Assembly: GCF_014647235.1 (NCBI RefSeq)
Contig: NZ_BMOU01000001.1
Location: 1,190,437 to 1,254,436 of the forward strand
Direction: 5' to 3'
DNA: 64,000 bases
From: Haloarcula pellucida
Lineage (GTDB): Archaea > Halobacteriota > Halobacteria > Halobacteriales > Haloarculaceae
Shown in pieces: positions 57,418 through 64,000 of the stretch. A program made the position numbers and the translations under genes. Numbering within the stretch: the first letter of the stretch is position 1; each line of letters opens with the position of its first letter. Under the pieces are notes generated by a model that was not told where the DNA came from, did no database searches, and was given only the letters and a program-made list of their open reading frames with translations.

Positions 57418-58023
57418 TCAGGCCTCGAGGTCGACGTTCGTCCCGACCCACAGCAACGTCCCGACCAGTGCGAGCCCCGCGAACGGGACGAGCCACTGAA
57501 ACACCGTGAGCACTGTGGCGCTGGCCTGTAGCCCGACCACCAGCAGTATCGTCGGCCCGCAACAGGCGAACCCGGAGAGCAGTCCCGGGAGCCCCGCGGC
57601 CGCACCCGCACCGGGACCGATTTTGCAGGCTTTCGGACCGCGGTAGGCGACCACAGAGACGGCGAGGTTCACGCCGACGAGGACCGCCAGCGCCGTCCCC
57701 AGCGCGACGTTCAGTGGCGAGACGAGCAGTTCTACCGGACCGGCCACGACGAGCGCGACCGGTTCCCACTGGAAGGGGCTGACCATCCGCGTCGCCCGGG
57801 CGAGCGGGTCCGCGACGACGGATAGCTCGACTCCCCACGGCCCGAAGCCGAGGTGTCGCAAGCCGGCGAGGTAGACGAGGAGGTACGACACGCTCGCCAC
57901 ACCGAACGTCGCACGGCCGTCGCGGCGGGAGAACGCCCCACGAATCGCCACGCCGGTTTGCCGGAGGAGTCGTTCGACGTGGGCCACCGCCGACTGTGAC
58001 CCCGCGGCGACGTCAGCGGACAT
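57418..58023 (-). CDS. membrane protein with ACCGPT motif
   Basis: A 201-residue integral membrane protein with about five spans. The segment LLSGFACCGPTILLVVGLQ has a vicinal cysteine pair in a membrane helix, reminiscent of metal-handling proteins such as MerT. KACKIGPGAG holds a further cysteine just before it. The function is unknown. It overlaps the DUF3179 gene end by 11 bases, so the two are likely coupled. Confidence 0.75.
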   Translation of the reverse strand: MSADVAAGSQSAVAHVERLLRQTGVAIRGAFSRRDGRATFGVASVSYLLVYLAGLRHLGFGPWGVELSVVADPLARATRMVSPFQWEPVALVVAGPVELLVSPLNVALGTALAVLVGVNLAVSVVAYRGPKACKIGPGAGAAAGLPGLLSGFACCGPTILLVVGLQASATVLTVFQWLVPFAGLALVGTLLWVGTNVDLEA

Positions 58024-59107
58024 AGTCCACCCCGGGGTAGAATCCTGCCCACGCGAACCACATCCCGTCGAAGGCGAGTGACCGTTCCAGCGGGAGCGAG
58101 TCGGCCGTGTACGTCTCGCCGCCGACTCGGTACCCGTCTTCGACGGCGTTCACCGACACGCTCTCGGGGTTCGCGTAGACGTATCCCGTCGAGAGTGCGT
58201 CGTCGGCGACGGCGACGTACTGGGTGCCCCCGATGTCGCCGGTGCGAACTCGGTCGGTCAGGAGCGTCTCTTTGTCGAAGGTGAGTGCGCCCTCCGTGGT
58301 CCGTGTGCCGAGGACCACACGCTTCGGGTCGACCCGGTCGTCGGACTCCAGCGGTGCGAACAACGTCTGGGCGCTGGCGTAGTACCCGCGCTTCGGGTTG
58401 TACGAACCGTACGGGTCGGTCCCGTAGCGGCGCTGGAACCCGGTGTCCTCGGTGAGCACGACGGTGTCGGGATGTTCGGTCTGCCACGCCTCCCACGTCG
58501 TCCAGACCACACGGAACTCCCTGAGTGTCGCCCCCTGCATCTCGCCGCGAACCGCCGTCGCGAGCACCTGCGGCCACCAGCTATCGGTCCCACGGTCGTA
58601 CATCGTCAGGTTCGAGTTCACGAGTCGACCGGAGACGCCGAACTCGACGGGCCCGCGGTCGAACCCCTGTGCGGTGCCGGTCAGCGGGCAGTACGTCACT
58701 GCCACCGGGTCACCGGCGATGGTGTCGTTTACGACCTCGTGGTAGACGAGGATGCGCTGGGGGTACGCCTTCGCTTTACCGTCGCGGACGACACCGAACA
58801 CCGGGTCACCCGGGTCGAGTGGGGCCGCACTCGCCGGCCCGAACTTCGGGTCGTCGATAGCCGGGATGCCGTCTTTCGGGACGCCGCCACTGACGATGTT
58901 GTCCGAGACGTGTTCGATGTCGTGGCCGAGGTACAGCGACCGGTCGGCCGTCGGCGGTCGTCGGGCCGCCGACGTGGACTGCCCCGTCTCACCCCCGGTT
59001 CGGTTCGGCTGGTCGGCGCCACCGCCCGACCCGCCGCTGCCGCTACACCCGGCGAGGCCGACGACGCCGAGCGCACCGGTCGCTCGGAGCCAATCACGGC
59101 GCGTCAT
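58013..59107 (-). CDS. DUF3179 domain Tat lipoprotein
   Basis: A 364-residue exported protein. The Tat signal MTRRDWLRATGALGVVGLAG has a lipobox cysteine (GLAGCSGS), followed by a Gly/Ser-rich linker. The DUF3179 core begins at DNIVSGGVPKDGIPAIDDPK, with AVTYCPLTGTAQGFDRG and FGVSGRLVNSNLTMYDRGTD. An ATG two codons upstream is an alternative start. The family is of unknown function and is often found in haloarchaea. Confidence 0.88.
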   Translation of the reverse strand: MTRRDWLRATGALGVVGLAGCSGSGGSGGGADQPNRTGGETGQSTSAARRPPTADRSLYLGHDIEHVSDNIVSGGVPKDGIPAIDDPKFGPASAAPLDPGDPVFGVVRDGKAKAYPQRILVYHEVVNDTIAGDPVAVTYCPLTGTAQGFDRGPVEFGVSGRLVNSNLTMYDRGTDSWWPQVLATAVRGEMQGATLREFRVVWTTWEAWQTEHPDTVVLTEDTGFQRRYGTDPYGSYNPKRGYYASAQTLFAPLESDDRVDPKRVVLGTRTTEGALTFDKETLLTDRVRTGDIGGTQYVAVADDALSTGYVYANPESVSVNAVEDGYRVGGETYTADSLPLERSLAFDGMWFAWAGFYPGVDYVR

Positions 59108-59179
59108 GGTCATGCGTGACGTACGGTCGCGGTCGTCAAAGCCTCGCGGTGAGCCCGCAGTAACCCGGTCGCCGGCGCC

Positions 59180-59818
59180 TCACCCGAGAACGTCGGCGAC
59201 CAGTTCCGAGACCGCGTCGAGTTCATCCTCGTTGACGCCGTGGCCCATCCCCTCGTAGATGCGCTCGTCGACGTCGCCGTTCAGCCGTTCGAACGCCTCG
59301 GTCGTCTCGTGGACCCGCTCCAGCGGGATGTGCGGGTCGACGTCGCTACACCCGACGAGCACGGGCGTCCGTTCGATGTCGCCCTCGTATTCCGTCGGGT
59401 CGACGGACTCCCCGATGAGACCGCCACTCAGCGCCGCGAGACCGCCGTACCGTCGTGGGTTCCGTGCGACGAACTCGCTCGCGAGACACGCGCCCTGCGA
59501 GAACCCGAGCAAGACGACTTTCTCCCGTGGAACGTCGCCCTCCGTCGCCGTCTCGACGGCGTCGCCGACGGCCTGCAAGCCGGAACTTCGGCCCGGTTCG
59601 TTGTCCTCGACGGGGGCGAGAAAGGAGTTCGGATACCACGTGTTGCCGGCGGCTTGCGGCGCGAGGAGGGCGAGGCCGTCCCGATGGACCTCCTGTCCCA
59701 TCTGGACGATGCTCCGGGCCGTCGCCCCGCGCCCGTGGACGAGCACCATCGCCGCGTCGGCCGCTTCGAGCGGCGTGCCGGCGGCGACGAGTTGCTGGCC
59801 CTGATGTGGCCCGTTCAT
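59180..59818 (-). CDS. alpha/beta hydrolase (phospholipase/carboxylesterase family)
   Basis: A 212-residue hydrolase. The nucleophile serine is in VVLLGFSQGACLASEFVAR, the acid in SDVDPHIPLERV and the His in YEGMGHGVNEDEL; MVLVHGRGATARSIV is the oxyanion region. It is 126 bases downstream of the VOC gene on the same strand. In Bacillus the dioxygenase MhqE and hydrolase MhqD form a similar pair for hydroquinone resistance. Confidence 0.9.
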   Translation of the reverse strand: MNGPHQGQQLVAAGTPLEAADAAMVLVHGRGATARSIVQMGQEVHRDGLALLAPQAAGNTWYPNSFLAPVEDNEPGRSSGLQAVGDAVETATEGDVPREKVVLLGFSQGACLASEFVARNPRRYGGLAALSGGLIGESVDPTEYEGDIERTPVLVGCSDVDPHIPLERVHETTEAFERLNGDVDERIYEGMGHGVNEDELDAVSELVADVLG

Positions 59819-59944
59819 CGTCGCCCCTCCAGGACTCCCGCCGCGTCTATCGTCTGCCACCCGCCGTCGTGTACAGCGCTCGCTACCATACCCCCGTTAC
59901 CGCGTCTGCCCCCTTGAGTAGCCGGTAACACCGACACAACCGGT

Positions 59945-60784
59945 TCACGATCGGAGACGCAGCGTGATGTCGTCGCCGTCGGTGACCGACACCCCGTCTC
60001 CGTCGGCCGTCACCTCGTAACCCGCAGTCGAGAGTCGGTCGGTCGCCGCCTCGACGGTCCGTGAGTTCGGGAACACGAGTTCGAACCACGCGAGTCCCCG
60101 ACCGCTTGCCGGGTCTGTCCGGCCGTTCCAGACGTTCGCACCGACGTGGTGGTGGTAGTCGCCGGCGGCGAGAAACAGCGCGCCGTCGTAGGTCGTCCGG
60201 ACGTTCATCCCCAGCGCATCGACGTAGAACGCACGGGCCGCTTCGAGCGATGTGACTTCGAGGTGAACGTGGCCGACGTCGGTTCCCTCGGGCGCTCCTT
60301 TCGCGCCGGTCGCAGCGGCTCTGACACCGTCACGGTCCAGCGTTTTCGTCGCCATCTCGACGCCGCCGTCGGCCGTCTCCCCCCACTCCTCTCGCGGTCT
60401 GTCCCGGTAGATTTCGACCCCGTTTCCCTCCGGGTCCCGACAGTACAGCGCCTCGCTCACGAGGTGGTCCGACACCCCGGACAGTTGCCACTCGGTGTCG
60501 ATGCGTTCCAGCGCGTCACCCAGCGCTGCCCGCGACGGAACCCGAAACGCCGTATGGAACAGGCCCGCCGCCGACCGAGAGCGTTCCGGGGCCCCGCTAT
60601 CCTCGTGTAGTTCCAGCAACGGCGTCTCGCCGTCGCCGAGGACCGTCCGCGCCGCCTGTCGCTCGTGGACAGACAGTCCGACCACCGTCTCGTAGAACTC
60701 GACCGTCTCGGTCGCATCACCCACGGTGAGAGCGACCCGCCCGATATCTGTCTCGGCCGGTAGCGCGTCAGTCTTGTCCGCCAT
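59945..60784 (-). CDS. VOC family extradiol-dioxygenase-like protein (MhqE/CatE-like)
   Basis: A 279-residue protein with two glyoxalase-type VOC modules. The first contains DIGRVALTVGDATETVEFYE and GLFHTAFRVPSRAALG. The second contains VGHVHLEVTSLEAARAFYVD and DYHHHVGANVWNG, with metal His residues. It matches the CatE/MhqE type that opens catechol-like or hydroquinone rings. The ATG at 60784 is chosen; a longer frame upstream is arginine-rich and shadows the GH3 gene. Confidence 0.88.
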   Translation of the reverse strand: MADKTDALPAETDIGRVALTVGDATETVEFYETVVGLSVHERQAARTVLGDGETPLLELHEDSGAPERSRSAAGLFHTAFRVPSRAALGDALERIDTEWQLSGVSDHLVSEALYCRDPEGNGVEIYRDRPREEWGETADGGVEMATKTLDRDGVRAAATGAKGAPEGTDVGHVHLEVTSLEAARAFYVDALGMNVRTTYDGALFLAAGDYHHHVGANVWNGRTDPASGRGLAWFELVFPNSRTVEAATDRLSTAGYEVTADGDGVSVTDGDDITLRLRS

Positions 60785-60843
60785 AGCTACTGTTCGCCGG
60801 AGAGACAGATATCGGTTGTGCCGCCGTTCGGTCCCGTGGGAAC

Positions 60844-60852
60844 GCTTTATAT
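60844..60852 (+). promoter_or_regulatory. TATA box of the GH3 gene
   Basis: GCTTTATAT lies 27 to 35 bases upstream of the ATG at 60879, the usual distance for a leaderless haloarchaeal transcript. Confidence 0.6.
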
Positions 60853-60878
60853 CACCCGGCACGACGATTCGGTATCCA

Positions 60879-62975
60879 ATGGAACGGACGCCAGCCGATG
60901 TCGACACACTCCTCGCCGAGATGGACCGTGCGGAGAAACTATCGCTGGTTCGCGGGACCGACGACCCTGAAGGGACCGCGACTGGCTTTCTCCCCGGCGT
61001 CGAACGGCTCGGAATCCCACCGTTCAGACTGGTCGACGGTCCCCTCGGAATCCGGGCCGAGGGCGAACGCGCGACGGCGTTCCCCGCCTCCCTCGCGACG
61101 GCGGCGACGTTCGATCCCGACCTCGCACGGACGCAGGGTGCCGCGATGGCCCGCGAGGCGCGCGCCCACGACCAAGACGCGCTGTTGGCCCCGGGTGTGA
61201 ACATCATCCGCGTCCCGCAGTGTGGCCGCAACTTCGAGTACCTCTCCGAGGACCCCGTTCACGCGAGCGACATCGGCCGAGCGCTCGTCTCCGGCATCCA
61301 GTCCGAGGACGTCGTCGCGACGGTGAAACACTTCGTCGCCAACAATCAGGAGACCCACCGGACGACGGTCAGTGCCGACGTCGACGAACGGACGCTTCGC
61401 GAACTGTACCTCCCGCCGTTCCGGGCCGCCGTCGAGGGCGGCGTCGGGTCGGTGATGACCGCGTACAACCGCGTGAACGGCACGCATATGAGCGACCACG
61501 AACGGCTCGTCGGCGACGTGCTCAAAGACGAATGGGGGTTCGGCGGCTACGTCGTCTCCGACTGGTATGGGCTGGAGACTACTGTCGGCGCGGCGAACGC
61601 CGGACTGGACGTGGAGATGCCGGGCGTCCCGGAAGCGGGCGACGACGCACTCGACGACTTCGAGTGGCCCGACGGCATCCCCGACGCGACCCACGCGGGC
61701 CTGTTCGGCGACCCGCTTGCGACCGCTCTCGACGACGGCGACGTCTCGCCCGAACGACTGGACGACATGGTTACGCGCGTCCTCGGGCAGATGGCTCGAA
61801 TCGGCCTGTTCGACGACGAGGACCGTCCCGGCGAACTGGATAGCCAGCGCCACCGCGACCTCGCCGAGCGGTTGGCCGTCCGAGGGACCGTCCTGCTCGA
61901 CAACGACGACGTCCTCCCCCTCGCCGACGACGCCGACGTCGCAGTCGTCGGCCCTCACGTCCACGAACCGAAACTGGGTGGCGGCGGGTCCTCGGAGACG
62001 ACCCCGTTTCACTCGGTCAGTCCCGCCGACGGAATCGAATCGCGGGCCGACGGGACAGTGACGGTCGCACCCGGCGTCCCCGAAATCGAGGACGTATCGC
62101 TGTTCGACCTGCTACCGTTCGTCGAGAGTGGCCACGACAGCGACGGCGGGTCCACACCCCCCGTTGACCCGTCGCTCGATGCCGCCGTCGACGCCGCCGC
62201 CGACGCCGACGTACCGATCGTCGTCGTCCGAGACGCGACGACGGAGGCCCGCGACCGTGATTCCCTCTCGCTTCCCGGTCGACAGGACGAACTCGTCGAG
62301 GCCGTCGCCGCGGCTAACGACCGGACCGTCGTCGTCGTCCGCTCGGGCGGCCCGGTCGAGATGCCGTGGCGCGACGACGTAGCGGCAGTCCTCGAACAGT
62401 GGTACCCCGGACAGGCCGACGGGTCGGCGCTCGCTACAGTCCTCTACGGTGACCGCGACCCCGGTGGTCGACTCCCCGTCACGTTCGCGCCCGAAGAGGC
62501 GTACCCGACGAGCGACGAGCGACGGTTCCCCGGCGTCGACGGCGTGGCCCACTACGACGAGGGCCTGTTCGTCGGCTACAGACACTTCGACGCGACCGAC
62601 CACGACCCGACCTACCCGTTCGGCCACGGCCACTCCTATGCGACGTTCGAATACCGCGACGCTGTGGCCATCGACGAGTCGACCGTCGAGGTCACCGTCG
62701 AGAACGTCGCAGACCGACCGGGCCGCGAGGTGGTCCAGGCGTACGTCCGCCCACCGGACACCGACGACATCGACCGTCCGGTTCGGGAACTGGCCGCCTT
62801 CGACGCAGTCGCGCTCGATGCCGGTGAGTCGCGCACCGTCTCGCTGTCGCTCGACCATCTCGCCTTCTCGCGGTACGACCCGGCCGGGGGATGGACCGTC
62901 GACGACGGCCGCTACACCGTTGACGTTGCGCGTTCCGCCGCCGACGTTCGGGCCTCGGTCCGCATCGACCGTTAA
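60879..62975 (+). CDS. glycoside hydrolase family 3 beta-glucosidase
   Basis: A 698-residue GH3 enzyme. The N-terminal TIM barrel has LVDGPLGIRAEG, TVKHFVANNQETHRTTVSAD and the nucleophile Asp (about 228) in GGYVVSDWYGLE. The second domain contains GGGGSSETTPFHSV and LEQWYPGQADGSALATVLYG. A C-terminal FnIII-like domain begins VEVTVENVADRPGREVVQAY. No signal peptide is seen, so it probably acts in the cytoplasm on imported beta-glucosides. Confidence 0.94.
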   Translation: MERTPADVDTLLAEMDRAEKLSLVRGTDDPEGTATGFLPGVERLGIPPFRLVDGPLGIRAEGERATAFPASLATAATFDPDLARTQGAAMAREARAHDQDALLAPGVNIIRVPQCGRNFEYLSEDPVHASDIGRALVSGIQSEDVVATVKHFVANNQETHRTTVSADVDERTLRELYLPPFRAAVEGGVGSVMTAYNRVNGTHMSDHERLVGDVLKDEWGFGGYVVSDWYGLETTVGAANAGLDVEMPGVPEAGDDALDDFEWPDGIPDATHAGLFGDPLATALDDGDVSPERLDDMVTRVLGQMARIGLFDDEDRPGELDSQRHRDLAERLAVRGTVLLDNDDVLPLADDADVAVVGPHVHEPKLGGGGSSETTPFHSVSPADGIESRADGTVTVAPGVPEIEDVSLFDLLPFVESGHDSDGGSTPPVDPSLDAAVDAAADADVPIVVVRDATTEARDRDSLSLPGRQDELVEAVAAANDRTVVVVRSGGPVEMPWRDDVAAVLEQWYPGQADGSALATVLYGDRDPGGRLPVTFAPEEAYPTSDERRFPGVDGVAHYDEGLFVGYRHFDATDHDPTYPFGHGHSYATFEYRDAVAIDESTVEVTVENVADRPGREVVQAYVRPPDTDDIDRPVRELAAFDAVALDAGESRTVSLSLDHLAFSRYDPAGGWTVDDGRYTVDVARSAADVRASVRIDR

Positions 62976-63470
62976 AAACCGATCGGGGGCCCCGGCAGTT
63001 ATCTCTGTGACAGTAGCGTGCCGAGTATCGTCGACCTCGACCGCCCACGGGACGCTCTGACGACGCTACCGGTGCGCACTATCAGCGCTCCTCGACTCCA
63101 CCCAGGAGTGGCTACGGCCTGACGGAGACGTTCCCCGACGCCCCCTTGCGGGTCGGTTCATCCCAGCGCTGTCGTGGCTGCCGCTATCGAGCGAAGACGG
63201 GCACGCGCGTCGATCCCACGGTCGAGAGTGCGCGATGCGCCCCGCATGTCGACTGCAACAAGTGTTCGACTACCGCCGTTACAGACGACGGTTACGTCGG
63301 CGGTCAGCGTCTCGTCGTCCGCGAGCGTCTCCAGGGCGTGAACGCCGGTCCCGAACGCGTCACGTCCATCAGCCGTTATACGACGCCCGGGTTCGCTGGC
63401 ATACCGTGTGCCGACGGCGCAGCCTCGAACGCGTTCCGCCGCCGACAGCGCTGCCGCTCTCTATACATGC
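62976..63470. other. gene-free stretch between GH3 and the rRNA terminator
   Basis: No convincing gene is seen in these 495 bases. One open frame (63146-63520, plus strand) is cysteine-rich at the start but has no family signature and runs into the terminator. No tRNA-Cys was found, although one often follows 5S rRNA in haloarchaea. Confidence 0.5.
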
Positions 63471-63505
63471 AAAAAGCCCCGCAGAGAGATGACTCTCTGC
63501 GAGGC
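63471..63505 (-). terminator. rRNA operon terminator
   Basis: On the minus strand a 13-bp stem (GCCTCGCAGAGAG / CTCTCTGCGGGGC, with one G-T pair) and a four-base loop are followed by TTTTT. It lies just after the 5S rRNA and matches an intrinsic-type terminator. Confidence 0.85.
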
Positions 63506-63521
63506 TCGATGAAAGTATGAA

Positions 63522-63644
63522 TGGTGGCGGCGAACCAGATTTCCCAGAGGCTCGCGCACTCCAGTACTCCCTGGAACGCTGGCGGGCTTATCTTCCGTGT
63601 TCGGGATGGGTACGGGAGGCAACCCCGCCGCTATGGCCGCCTAA
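63522..63644 (-). rRNA. 5S ribosomal RNA
   Basis: A roughly 122-nt 5S rRNA on the minus strand. It begins TTAGGCGGCCATAGCGGCGG and has the conserved CCCGTACCCATCCCGAACAC and GAAGATAAGCCCGCC, ending CTGGTTCGCCGCC. The ends pair to form helix I. The exact ends are estimated. Confidence 0.96.
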
Positions 63645-63774
63645 CGCCGAGTCGCGGAATCGAACCGCGAAATCACCAGTCTCGGTCGAACAACCTTGTG
63701 TACGTGCGATCCAGTTTGCGCCTGGACTCGTTCAGTCAGCTCGATGGCTGAACTGCGAGTCACAGTGCGTATGA
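63645..63774 (-). other. 23S-5S spacer
   Basis: A spacer of about 130 bases between 23S and 5S rRNA. It contains a short hairpin-forming stretch (CGAACCGCG region). It has no tRNA gene. Part of it should pair with sequence upstream of 23S (outside the window) to form the processing stem. Confidence 0.6.
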
Positions 63775-64000
63775 ATGATGGCTTCAGACTGTTAGTTCTC
63801 GTGGGCTCAACACTTCGTTACCTCAGTGCGTACACCCCGAGTCTATCTACCCTGTCTTCTACAGGGGCCTTCAGCGGTGTCTCTTTTCCAGGTGGGTTTC
63901 GAGCTTAGATGCGTTCAGCTCTTACCCCGTGCCGCGTGGCTACCCGGCAGCGCTCTCTCGAACGACCGGTACACCAGTGGCGGCCAATCGTAGTTCCTCT
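63775..64000 (-). rRNA. 23S ribosomal RNA, 3' end (cut by window edge)
   Basis: The last part of a 23S rRNA on the minus strand. It holds AAGACAGGGTAGATAGACTC with GGGGTGTACGCACTGAGGTA, and ends near ACTAACAGTCTGAAGCCATC. The rest lies beyond the right edge. The 3' end is placed by comparison with recalled haloarchaeal 23S ends. Confidence 0.95.

Noticed and set aside
63146..63520. A 124-residue plus-strand frame with several cysteines
   Set aside because: It runs into the rRNA terminator, and the cysteine spacing fits no zinc motif.

Overview
The window is a stretch of haloarchaeal chromosome (class Halobacteria). The evidence is an archaeal ribosomal-protein and RNA-polymerase gene order, archaeal enzymes of the alternative mevalonate, riboflavin and F420 pathways, halocyanin-type copper proteins with twin-arginine signals, TFB, RPA with its partners, highly acidic proteins and a strong G/C third-base bias. 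A 5S rRNA and the 3' end of a 23S rRNA lie at the right edge. The gene set fits a Haloarcula-like lineage, but that placement is only inferred. No insertion sequence, prophage or CRISPR array was found.

Left part (1-13132). On the minus strand runs the information super-operon: uS13, uS4, uS11, RNA polymerase D, tRNA-Leu, eL18, uL13, uS9, polymerase N and K, enolase and uS2. It is followed, after an insertion of two DUF5518-type membrane proteins, a cytochrome P450 and a lipoprotein, by mevalonate kinase and isopentenyl phosphate kinase. tRNA-Ser, an Mrp/ApbC Fe-S carrier and eS17 flank it. 

Middle part (13273-36000). A tight operon joins the F420 enzyme CofD with a TIM-barrel protein, a CitG-like protein and DUF447. 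Next come a phosphatase, an HD hydrolase, an amidohydrolase, UspA, then BirA with the biotin-dependent acyl-CoA carboxylase genes (PccA, PccX, PccB). A frameshifted ADP-ribosylglycohydrolase remnant sits beside pccX. Small conserved proteins, aIF2-beta-like protein, TFB, thioredoxin reductase and the riboflavin reductase ArfC follow.

Right part (35334-64000). The RPA, RPA-associated protein and phosphoesterase genes form an operon. FBPase, a creatininase-family protein, Lhr helicase, Spo0M, a copper protein and a MutS-like ATPase follow, then a gene-poor, structured stretch of about 800 bases, halocyanin and archease. From 50910 to 56862 lies the most striking block: five co-directional genes for a VWA protein, a Ser/Thr kinase with FHA domain, a PP2C phosphatase, a zinc-ribbon FHA protein and a membrane zinc-ribbon protein. 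It resembles the bacterial TerY-P phospho-signalling triad and is the best candidate for an undescribed system. A NikR-type regulator, a DUF3179 lipoprotein, an MhqED-like dioxygenase and hydrolase pair, a GH3 beta-glucosidase and the end of an rRNA operon with its terminator complete the window.
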